Below, piece after piece: positions 43,793-52,525 of a stretch of 64,000 nt of DNA. The position numbers were made by a program, and so were the translations under genes. Every line of letters starts with the position of its first letter. The first letter of the stretch is position 1. Below the pieces are notes generated by a model, which was not told the origin of the DNA, did no database searches, and saw only the letters and a list, made by a program, of their open reading frames with translations. Source of the stretch: Amia ocellicauda. Taxonomy: Eukaryota > Chordata > Actinopteri > Amiiformes > Amiidae. The stretch lies in contig NW_027102659.1 of NCBI RefSeq assembly GCF_036373705.1, positions 372,001-436,000 of the forward strand, in the 5' to 3' direction.

Positions 43793-44525
43793 TTAATAAT
43801 GTACACACTGTTTCAGGGGTCGAAAATGTAGTTTGACATTAACTTTACCGAAGCGGAAGGGTACGTTGATATTCTGATCCGATTTTACTTCGATCGTGAT
43901 GTTGTCAAAGTGGGTCTTTGAGACTGGTACGTAGTGTGGTTTGTCATAAGTAATTGTGACCATGTCATTGCTTTTACCTTTAATAAGTACATTTCTCAAA
44001 AGGGGGACATAACTATCCCCGACCCTCTGGTGGGTTATGATATCCGTATACACATAAAGAGTATAAAAGCCGCCCCACCACTTCTGAGAACCTGCTCTCT
44101 GTGTCAGAATAGAACCCTAATATACGCCCCAGTTGGCCGCTGGTTTGAATGCTAATACCTGGTTTTGACACCTTGTACACTCTGTTTTTAATAGGGTTGT
44201 AATATAGCTTGATGTTGGGGGTGCCTTCTGAGAACTGTTTATGCATCTCATCTAATATTTTATCCACATTGTCATAATAACCTCCTTGTATCGTGAATGT
44301 CCATTGACTCTTTTTAACATCATCAAAAATGGCGAAGGTGGCATCCTTATCTTGTAAAACAGCCCAAGTGTAAGGATACTGTATTTCCGCCAACCCCACT
44401 TCCCACGACACCCTTAGATCTATAGATTTTCCAAATTGTACCGTGTAACTGGATATTTCATTTTTAGGGTATATATCGAGAGAGGCGTTACTGGGTAGAG
44501 TCACGTAGAAGCCTCCTGATTCCAT
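43793..44525 (-). pseudogene. Minor capsid (penton, single jelly-roll) protein, copy C (frame change)
   Basis: Polinton penton protein that would occupy the capsid vertices. The start MESGGFYVTLPSN at 44525 is chosen because it is the usual start of the family and lies just after the integrase stop (44572); upstream codons in the same frame overlap the integrase. The C-terminal part (VYTDIITHQRVGDSYVPLLR...) is in the +1 frame from about 44065-44085, where a CGGCTTTTACA sequence occurs. The same break is in all four copies, so it is either an old lesion or a recoding site; the first is more likely. Confidence 0.87.
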
Positions 44526-44571
44526 CTTGAGAATCGAAAGTAATGCCCCCAACACACCCGCGGGCATGTTG

Positions 44572-45663
44572 TTATAAGGATTGAATATCGCAAACCTGTT
44601 GTTCCGGGACCCAACTATTGAACTTTTCAGGCCATCCAAGCCATTTCATCAACACATATTTTTTCCGGTTCTGGGTTTTTTCATCTAATATCTTTTCAAC
44701 TCTGTATACACTGTCTTTACCCACAATAATTTTTTGTAACTTGGCTTCGTAAAACGTTCCTTCTATATCCTCCCCGTCATAGTCTTTTAACCGGTACACG
44801 GGGGGGTCTCTAGCCAACTGTTCGGTAACTGTAAAATATTCGTCAGAAAATGTTTGTTCATAACCTTTGGCAAAAGTACTCCTTAGCTTTGAAACGCGAA
44901 CCACATCACCGATGTTGAACTTATAAGTAGTTTTTCCCTTCTTAATAAATGGTCCGTATAATTTTTTATAGACCTTAAAAGAATTACTTTGATCAACATC
45001 TATAGGCTTCATTTTAATACTGGTGTGATACCCTTGGTTGTAAGCATCGATAAAATCTTGAACTTTATCAAAATACTTGAACGTGTTGACCGCTGTAAAA
45101 TATCTCCACATTTTGGTCTTCATGGTGCGGTTAAACATCTCCACTACCGATGCCTTAAGCTCATTACCGGTGGTGAAATGATGTATTTTGTGTCTCTTCA
45201 GTAGATTCTGAAATTCTCTGGTGAGAAACTCTTTTCCTTTATCAGTCTGCAGTTTTTTAGGACATCGACCCTGGGACAATATATCCTCAAAGGCCCTTGT
45301 CACCGCCCGACCTGTTTTATTATGTAGAATGCGAGCCCAGGCATATTTTGATAACACATCGATACACATCAACATCAATTTGTGACCATTGTTATGTTTT
45401 GATAAATTTGACATATCGACTAGATCCATTTGCCATTGTGAGTCTATGTCAGTTGCATATACGCAGTTTCTTTTAAAGTTAATCCTGAGAGGTTTATGTA
45501 AGGTATAGGCGTCTTGTTCCCGTAACCATTCTGAAACAACCACATCATTAACCTTCACTCCGGCCTCAGCGAGTCCTCTTTGAAAACCCTTCTTACCCGC
45601 CAAACCCCCAATCTTGGCTGGGTTGTAGTATAGTTCCTGCATTTGGGGAGCTTGCCGAGTCAT
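44572..45663 (-). CDS. Retroviral-type integrase with chromodomain, copy C, open
   Basis: 363 aa. The catalytic core has Asp80 (WQMDLVD), Asp141 (QTDKGKEF) and Glu175 (SVVEMFN), a D,D,x33,E arrangement of the rve fold. A C-terminal chromodomain (about 315-357; YRVEKIL, KWLGWPEKFNSWVPE) may bind methylated histone tails and guide insertion. In retroelements and Polintons this enzyme joins element ends to target DNA and makes the 6-bp duplication. ATG 45663 was chosen over upstream in-frame GTG; a TATA box lies 40-50 bp upstream. Met replaces the Arg after the catalytic Glu found in other copies. Confidence 0.94.
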   Translation of the reverse strand: MTRQAPQMQELYYNPAKIGGLAGKKGFQRGLAEAGVKVNDVVVSEWLREQDAYTLHKPLRINFKRNCVYATDIDSQWQMDLVDMSNLSKHNNGHKLMLMCIDVLSKYAWARILHNKTGRAVTRAFEDILSQGRCPKKLQTDKGKEFLTREFQNLLKRHKIHHFTTGNELKASVVEMFNRTMKTKMWRYFTAVNTFKYFDKVQDFIDAYNQGYHTSIKMKPIDVDQSNSFKVYKKLYGPFIKKGKTTYKFNIGDVVRVSKLRSTFAKGYEQTFSDEYFTVTEQLARDPPVYRLKDYDGEDIEGTFYEAKLQKIIVGKDSVYRVEKILDEKTQNRKKYVLMKWLGWPEKFNSWVPEQQVCDIQSL

Positions 45664-45835
45664 TCTGTCAAATAACCACACAGACCCACACTATGCGCAA
45701 AGTTTTTATACAAGGTTTTTTATTCAACTTCAGGAGAGCAGATACCCCTTTTTAGACATTTGAGAAAAGTATAACATACACAACAATTTTTTCTACGGTC
45801 CAGACAAAAAGAAATCAGATGATTGGTTACTTGAT

Positions 45836-46228
45836 CTATATCAACAAATATACCTGTTTCTTTATCTTGTAGGCACACACCTCAGTTACATATGTAAATA
45901 AAACAACAATATGACCTATTTTAAAAGTAAACAGAGGTGTATTAAACATGCTCAGTAAAAGGTCATACAGATGTTGATGAAATGGCCTAATATCATTCTT
46001 GGCCCCCTTGAGCGCTTCATCCCAGTGTTCGTACCCCCCGGTCTTTGTTACAGCAGCCATTAACTTTTCCAGGTTTGAAAGTTGATCCTCATCGATGGTT
46101 AAATCTGTAGAGAAAAGGCTCGCGTTGGCTACTTTTCTGTCAAGCACATGGTGTAATAGCGCTCTCAGGTTAGCTGCAGAGTGTTGATGACAGAACCAGT
46201 TGCAGAAGCAGTCCAGAACATTCCCCAT
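45836..46228 (-). CDS. Possible Bcl-2-like protein, copy C
   Basis: Open, 130 aa, the same as in copy B. Same 12-bp spacing after the 282-aa gene. Confidence 0.5.
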   Translation of the reverse strand: MGNVLDCFCNWFCHQHSAANLRALLHHVLDRKVANASLFSTDLTIDEDQLSNLEKLMAAVTKTGGYEHWDEALKGAKNDIRPFHQHLYDLLLSMFNTPLFTFKIGHIVVLFTYVTEVCAYKIKKQVYLLI

Positions 46229-46240
46229 GTTCAAAGTCCC

Positions 46241-47089
46241 TTAGTTCAGGTCAGAGTCTGAATCAGTGGCGTAGATGTCGAATTCTTCGTCGCTGCCCCC
46301 AGCTTTAACTTCTTTACGGAAGAAATAAGCTTTTAGCTTGCCAGCGGTTTTTCTACTCGGCTCATCCAGGTCATTGAGCAGCTGCCCAAGTTTCTCTATT
46401 ATAAACGGCTCCTTTTTCAGCTCCAGCAAAATCTCATCTATGATTTTCTGGACTTGTCCCGCAGTGACATGTATGTGGGAGTAAGACAGCGCCTTGATTA
46501 GTGCCGGTTTCAGCCACGGTTTGTTCAGTCTTCTGTAAAACACGTTGAAATAGAACAGGAAATAGTAACGGTCTGGTTCAAACAAACAACTGTGTCTCAA
46601 CTGACTGGGGTGATTCACTTCACACCCCCGACAGACTTCTTTCAGAGCTTGGTCGATGAGAGCACTCAGAATATACACCAGGGTGCTTTTAACCACTCTG
46701 CTTACTTGGTCACATACCCCGGGCATAAATCCTGCGTCTTCATCACGCCCCCGGGACAGTCCGATGCTCATTGGGTCGCCTGGTGGTTTGTGGGGTGTTT
46801 CTCCATCCATTGGACTGACCCCCTGCTGAGACGCACAGACGGTAGACAATTCGGCAAAATCGAGGCCCTCCATGAGCTCCAGAGGCTGGGGATCCCCGAG
46901 ACTCATTTGGACATCCATCGCACCGCATGTTGTTTCGTCCTGAGGGACCGGGGTCTGAGGTCTTGGAGAGTAACCGCAGTCAAAGGGTTCCAGAGTGTAT
47001 ACAAAATCTGGGGAATAGAACCAGGGGTGATCCCGGGTTTGAAGAGGCCTGTAGAGCCTGTCGACGTCCGCAGCTTTCAGGTAAGACAT
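46241..47089 (-). CDS. 282-aa protein with Cys/His cluster, copy C
   Basis: Open; Leu for Pro at residue 4 and Gln for Arg before the Cys/His cluster (ALIDQALKEVC). The cluster itself is unchanged. Confidence 0.72.
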   Translation of the reverse strand: MSYLKAADVDRLYRPLQTRDHPWFYSPDFVYTLEPFDCGYSPRPQTPVPQDETTCGAMDVQMSLGDPQPLELMEGLDFAELSTVCASQQGVSPMDGETPHKPPGDPMSIGLSRGRDEDAGFMPGVCDQVSRVVKSTLVYILSALIDQALKEVCRGCEVNHPSQLRHSCLFEPDRYYFLFYFNVFYRRLNKPWLKPALIKALSYSHIHVTAGQVQKIIDEILLELKKEPFIIEKLGQLLNDLDEPSRKTAGKLKAYFFRKEVKAGGSDEEFDIYATDSDSDLN

Positions 47090-47167
47090 TCTCTTTAATT
47101 TTCAACCATGATTGAATTGTTGCGCCTTTTATCCTATCTCTTCACTACGTCACGACACACCGCCCTC

Positions 47168-47878
47168 TTAGAAGAGAGTAGCCCCTGAGCCGTCAGACCC
47201 CCCTCCAAAACCCCACACGTCGTCTGTTTTATCATCGTCGTCGTCATTCAAGGGGGATATATAATCCATAATCCAGCATTTTCTCCTTCTAACCAAATCC
47301 AGTTGCGAACATTTGGTCAAGATGTCAAAACCATCATTTATACAGTTTATGACCTCTTTCAAGAACGGCCAGTCCACGGCGTCAAACATAATTTCAGTAA
47401 CCTGTTTTTCTGGATCCTCCACACCCCCTTCAATAGGGTTTGTAATCAGGGTACTGCTAAACAAAACCTTACGATCTGTAGTTAGAGATAGACTCTTCAC
47501 CACTCTACCGTAGTTCTGCAAGCTTTCCCATTCACACCTTTCAAAACCCTGAGTCGGAGACTCCATTTCGCATTCTCTTGGACCCTCTTGCAAGCCTTCT
47601 AGAGTCTTATCCACAAGCCCCAGATCTCTCCAGGCCATCACCTTCAACCAGTCCTCATAAGAGTATTCAATTACCGTCTCAAAAGGTTCCAACGTACCCT
47701 CCTTCTCTCCCAAAGCAAAAAGCTCCACTCCAACATAGCTGGGATACCTTTTAAAGCGGTAACCCCGTCGAGCCCCCCAGAACAACACCCAGGAGCGTTC
47801 AATCTTCAAAATGGTGAGTACAGGAACCCTTGCCCGGGATTGTTTCTTGCGGGGTTTCATGTTGATGTCGCTGGACAT
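47168..47878 (-). CDS. Right-end gene of unknown function (236 aa), copy C
   Basis: Not recognised. Only full-length copy in the window. The N-terminus is basic (MKPRKKQSRAR), then a mixed region with Trp-rich patches (ERSWVLFWGARRGYRFKR, YEDWLKVMAWRD). The C-terminal half has Asp runs (NDDDDDK) and a Gly-rich end (FGGGSDGSG). It is the first minus-strand gene inside the right terminus. An ATTTAAG TATA-like box (47944-47951 region) lies about 70 bp before the ATG, and ATF-like sites lie further out in the terminal repeat, an arrangement like an early promoter at an adenovirus genome end. Confidence 0.65.
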   Translation of the reverse strand: MSSDINMKPRKKQSRARVPVLTILKIERSWVLFWGARRGYRFKRYPSYVGVELFALGEKEGTLEPFETVIEYSYEDWLKVMAWRDLGLVDKTLEGLQEGPRECEMESPTQGFERCEWESLQNYGRVVKSLSLTTDRKVLFSSTLITNPIEGGVEDPEKQVTEIMFDAVDWPFLKEVINCINDGFDILTKCSQLDLVRRRKCWIMDYISPLNDDDDDKTDDVWGFGGGSDGSGATLF

Positions 47879-47996
47879 GTTGAAGAAGCGGGATGTTTCT
47901 GATGCTGAGAATTAAAGAGGTATTGCCTAAAAGCAGCGCGGGTTCTTAAATAGAGAGGAGAGTTTCGGGGCGTTGCCTTCAGAGGGGTGGGGGTAT

Positions 47997-48180
47997 TTAT
48001 GGGTGGCCTTGATGTTCAGGGTTTTATGGGTGTACACTTTCTGACGGATATGACGTAGGAATAATTAAGGAAATAACTCTACCTAAAATCACGCCCCCCA
48101 ATTATGACGTAGGAATATTAATAAGCTTAGGGCATACGTCATAACAAATAGGCCGCGCCCAAAAAACCCTACTATCTACT
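47997..48180 (-). repeat. Right terminal inverted repeat, copy C
   Basis: 184-bp version of the terminal repeat, one base shorter in an A-run (ataacaaatagg instead of ataacaaaatagg). This is the only terminus that copy C retains. Confidence 0.95.
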
Positions 48181-48186
48181 CTTATG
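48181..48186. other. Target-site duplication CTTATG, right of copy C
   Basis: Same hexamer and right flank. Its left partner was lost with the left end of copy C. Confidence 0.9.
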
Positions 48187-48264
48187 TAGTTGAAGGCGCA
48201 GTATAGCTCTGATAGTCTGGTGGTCTTTTAATTAAAATCTGATGATGATGATGATGATGATGAT

Positions 48265-48297
<33 letters not shown>

Positions 48298-48960
48298 CTT
48301 GTTGTCGTCGTAGTCGCCGTCATTATTATTGTTAAAGTAAAGCAGTAGTTAGATTTGTTGCTACCGTAAGGTGTAGAAGGCACAATAGCTCTGTGATTGT
48401 CTGATGGTGGCACAAGACGAGCAGCAGCTGTTTGAACAAGCCATTGAGCATCACCTTGTTGGGGTAAGTGTAAGTCTTGTCATAGCTCAGGACGTTCTTC
48501 CTTTGAAAGAGTTTCCAAAGTGTCCTGATGTGCCCTTGAGCAATGCAAAATAGGTCAGTGAAAATAGAAACCTTTATCTCACAGGCTGGCCCACGGGAAA
48601 CGCCTGTGCACGTTTTACCTGCCGGCTTCGATGGGAGCCATTCGAAACACCAGGACGGGTTGGTTTCTGTAGTTTAGTGGCTATCACGTTTGCCTCACAC
48701 GCGAAAGGTCCCTGGTTTGAAACCGGGCGGAAACAACCCGCGGTGCACGCGTGCCAGTGCCGTGTTACCTGTCCCCATCTCTCTGCCCCAAGGCTGGATG
48801 TCGTTTTCTCTTCCTCGGAGTGGCAAGAAATCCTGACCTTGAGAACAAACGATCACAGAAGGGTAGCTTTGCGAGGCGCAGGAACTGACACTTTTAAAAT
48901 CGATACATGTTGTTGCTGTTACAATACGACCGTAGCAGGATCGGCGACATTGCTGTTACT
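48187..48960. repeat. Host tandem array, shortened, between copies C and D
   Basis: About 0.77 kb. The first segment is cut after 'GGTGGT' and joined to the TTTTAATTAAAATCTGATGATG segment at about 48229, so a large part of the unit, including the AAC tRNA gene, is deleted. A (GAT)n-(TTG)n tract at about 48240-48300 is longer and purer than in the other arrays. One CAC-type tRNA sequence remains. Confidence 0.85.
48663..48735 (+). tRNA. tRNA-Val (CAC), degenerating
   Basis: 73-nt copy with anticodon CAC. The 5' strand is GTTTCTG (one wobble pair), the A box reads TAGTTTAGTGG, the anticodon stem is TTTGC, and the B box is GGTTTGAAACC, losing the usually invariant C. Likely a weak gene or early pseudogene. 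Confidence 0.7.
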
Positions 48961-48966
48961 CTTATG
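48961..48966. other. Target-site duplication CTTATG, left of copy D
   Basis: Preceded by GCTGTTACT as at the unoccupied sites; the right partner lies beyond the window. Confidence 0.9.
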
Positions 48967-49151
48967 AGTAGATAGTAGGGTTTTTTGGGCGCGGCCTATT
49001 TTGTTATGACGTATGCCCTAAGCTTATTAATATTCCTACGTCATAATTGGGGGGCGTGATTTTAGGTAGAGTTATATCCTTAATTATTCCTACGTCATAT
49101 CCGTCAGAAAGTGTACACCCATAAAACCCTGAACAACAAGGCCGCCCATAA
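48967..49151 (+). repeat. Left terminal inverted repeat, copy D
   Basis: Matches 14478-14662 with a few substitutions and stops at the same CCCATAA. The adjoining unique sequence (CTGTTGTTCTTG) is the same as in copy B. Confidence 0.95.
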
Positions 49152-50345
49152 CCTGTTGTTCTTGTTGTTCTTGTTGGTCAACTGTAGAGTGTGAATGGGT
49201 CGGCTCTTCCTGTAGTGGTTGGGGGTCTTTTTTAAATATACATGTAATGGTTTAGTAAATCTAAACCGTTATAAGATCAACAAGTTCTGTTGTCTGTAAT
49301 GGTCCCAGGTCTTAACAATGCCAGTTTTGAATAGTGCGTTTATCATATTCACACTGTCTCTGTCTGTCTCTCTCTCTATCTCGCCCAATCATTTTATAAG
49401 ATTAACAAGTTCTGTTGTCTGTTATGATCCCAGGTCCTATCAATGCCTGTTTTGCATAGGGTATTTATGTTATCCACACTGTATCTGGCTCTGTCTCTCC
49501 CCTCAAATTTAATTAAAAATAAAATTAAAAAAGAGGGTGTGTGTGTGGGTGTTTGTGTGTATAGGTTAATTGTTTTTGTAAAAAAAAAAAAAAAAAGCTG
49601 TGGTTATATTTTATCTCTCACATAATGTGTTCAGTCGTTTTACTTAAATACATTCTAGGGTCTTAAAGCTCATAAGAGTTAGACTTAAGATAAGGATATG
49701 CTTTTAAGGTATTTTAGCAGTCTCAATCCCTGATGATAAGGAATCGTTTAAAAAATAAAAACAACTGATCACTCAATGCTAAATAGATCACAACACTCAA
49801 GGCTAAATCACTCACACCATGGGGGGCGGGGGTGGGCTCAGACAACAGTAGGTATGGCGTGTGGTATCAAAACATTCAGAATACTTTTAACCTATATAAT
49901 TCATAAGCTTTGTAAAGTAAACCCAAATATCTCTTTTGCGGGGATAAACTCTGTTCTGAGTAGTTTGTGACTTGTTTAATACCAAACAAAGCATCGCTAT
50001 TAAAAAAAAAAAAAAAAAATCACTGTAAAAGCGCTAGTTATTTTAGATCTTTATGGTTATTTTCTTGGCTCAGGTTGTTTTTTAGCGCTTATAAAGGCCT
50101 AAAATATTCTTAGTGGTTGTTGACTATAGGTCTTGATGCTTAAAAATGTTTTTTTGAGAGACCAAAAGGTTCTAATAAAAGTTTAGAGTAGAGAGGAGAG
50201 AGATCGTCTCCATCTTGGTTTCTATTTGAAATTTGATGCAGTGTCATTTTATTGGTTGGTTTTGATATGTTAATTGGTAACAGGGCGGCACAAAGGCCAG
50301 ACCAGAACAATGCCTTACAAGAAGATCCGGCATGTGGACATCAGT
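49152..50345. other. Left non-coding region of copy D, with internal direct repeat
   Basis: Same content as in copy B: direct repeats starting at 49269 and 49394, CT, GT and A tracts, then AT-rich sequence. No gene seen. Confidence 0.7.
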
Positions 50346-50417
50346 ATAAGTATGAAGGTCTGGTCTTCAGCTCAACAGACTCATACTGACCTTTCGATTT
50401 AAGACTAAAGATCAACA

Positions 50418-52459
50418 GTGTCCGGAAACAACATCTGCGACTTCGATTTAAACGAGTTTTTTGGTAAGTCTTCAGATTATTTTCACTGACTCAGAGCGTG
50501 TTGTGTGCATGTATTGTAAACAAGGCTATAACATCTGTTTTAAGTTCTGTAAAATTATTTTTCAGCCAGTCAACAGGAGTTAATTCCCAACGCTGAGGAG
50601 ATCATCTGGAACAACAACGGTAAGATTTTTGTGTTTGCGCTCATGGGTTCTTATGTATGGGTGTGTGTGGTTTTGAAGCGGCTCATTAGAGTTATGAAAA
50701 CGTTTTAATACATATTAATGCCGGTCTCTTTAATTACACAGAAACTATCGAAAGGCCTGTGATTAATGTCTCCGAGGATCGACCAAGAGAAGTGGTTGAC
50801 CCTAGACAGGCTGTCTGCCGACCGGGTAAGAACTAAACCCCTGTTTGTTTGTATAACGTTTCTGTAAGATGTTTGAGTCCAGTTTTGTTAATTTTAAAAA
50901 ATTATCCTGTCTAACAGTATTAAGAAACGTGGTTCGAGACAACGAAAGGCCTTCCACATCAAGGGCTTGTTTCGTTTTACCTTCGAGAACCGTAACCTTT
51001 CAAGAATCTGAAAGGCCGTCAGCCCCGGTATCTGATAGCTGTGAGTATATATCTGCAGCCTGTAAGAGGTTAAAGCTTTTTATAAAGCGGTGTGGTTAAA
51101 GGTTAAACATGTCTCTTACCTTCACAGCGGTGCAAAAAGCTAAACCAGCCGAAAAACTTAAGAAACGATTATTCTGTGGAGGTAAGTAAGATCTTTCAAA
51201 CTTTAATGTTTTTAAAAGGGCTTTGTTTGCCCGTTGAGGGCTAATATTTAAGCGATGGGTGCCCGTTTCCTGTAGGGCGGGGGGTTCTGGGAAAGATCTT
51301 TAGAAGTCCGGACAGGTCTAGGCTTGTTTCTGGGGAACGTGTTTAGAAATGACCGATTGCCGTACCGTCTGGTTAGGAAGTAAAGCCGTCCGAAAGGGTT
51401 TAGTAAGTTGTTTGGCTTATCTCCCGCTATTATACTTCTGTTTTAAAGTGGTTGTAGGAAAAGGCTTGAAGGTGTTCATTGTATTTAATATTTAAACAGA
51501 TCGTGAAAACGTTTGTGAAACAGGAAGTCCCGGGATCAGGAAGCGTTTACACTTGGAAGGTTCGTTTAAAAATGAAATGTTGTTGTGTGTGTGTGTGTTT
51601 TATTAACAATATTACAGTTTTTAAAGAAACATTTAAGAAACAGTTTATTTACAGTGGCTTCTCTGTTTTACATTTATTATCAAGTCCTAATAAATATATT
51701 GTCTGTAAATAATAAGGCGTTGTAGTGAATGTCTAAGGCTATTTTCAAAGGTCTAAAAAAGCTAAAGGTTTTGAATGTCCTGGACATGTTGTTTTAAGTT
51801 TGATTTCTGTCGCCGTTTAAAGATGTAAATGTAATGTATATTTTTATTCTTCCCAAGACTCTTGGGATAGTCATTCTGTGGATGAGCTATTGAGGACAAT
51901 TACCCCGTCTAAGTGGGATCAAACATCTTCCCCGGTGAGATCACCGAGAGGATCCCCCACGGTGGTCTTGGAGACCCCCCAACATCTACTCAGGCCACAG
52001 CCTTCTGGGGGTAATTCAACACCCCAGATTCAGCCCGCCGCATTGTCGGGCGGAACAAATACAGGCATCCAACAACCTCAGGGGTCGCCGTCAGTCAGGG
52101 CGGTCACACCACCCAACGACGGCCTGGTTTCAACATCGTCCCCCCAGACCCGTTTCTTGGCTACAGAAACGCGGAACAGTACCCCGCGCTTGGCCAGGGT
52201 GTCACCGCAAAGGCCTTCTTGGTCTCCGTCCATGAGTATACGCTCGCTCCCTGCCTCCTTCGACCGAGATTTACCGGAGCGACCATCCTTTGAAGCTGAG
52301 CCAGGCCACCAGCCCCCGGAGCTACTTCCTGAAAGTCGCCATGAGTTGCTACATACTTTGTTACAAAATCAAAGACTTGTGTTAGTGGGGCAAAACCTGG
52401 TGATAGAGAGCCAAAACACCCTTATTAATACCCTTACTAACGAATTGTACCGTATTTAA
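50418..52459 (+). CDS. Seven-exon gene of unknown function, copy D (start codon altered)
   Basis: Not recognised as a known family. Seven exons can be read: 50418-50463, 50566-50619, 50742-50825, 50918-51040, 51128-51181, 51500-51559, 51858-52459. Every intron interrupts a codon after its first base, and the internal exons are 54, 84, 123, 54 and 60 nt, all multiples of three. Donors are GTAAGT, GTAAGA, GTAAGA, GTGAGT, GTAAGT, GTTCGT; acceptors are pyrimidine-rich ending AG. The product would be 340 aa: basic and Ser/Pro-rich in the middle, Pro/Ser/Thr-rich in the last exon, ending in about 45 residues with regularly spaced Leu/Val/Ile that suggest a coiled coil. The expected ATG is GTG here (50418-50420). 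It lies first on the plus strand and could be an early regulatory gene; that is inference. Confidence 0.65.
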
Positions 52460-52525
52460 TGTTTTAATAGACACAAAACGCCTTACTATTGTGGGTTGTT
52501 GGAAAAATAAAAAATAAATTAAAAA

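Larger units (their letters stand above)
32602..48180. mobile_element. Maverick/Polinton copy C (left terminus deleted)
   Basis: Same gene order as copy B, with a right terminal repeat (47997-48180) and right CTTATG duplication. The left terminus and about 0.87 kb next to it (equivalent of 14478-15350 in copy B) are missing: satellite sequence passes straight into element sequence at 32601-32610, where AGACAACAG is shared. It has the best preserved integrase, core gene and right-end gene, but a stop-loss in the capsid gene and stops in PolB and ATPase. With one terminus it could not have moved by integrase in this form. Confidence 0.95.
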
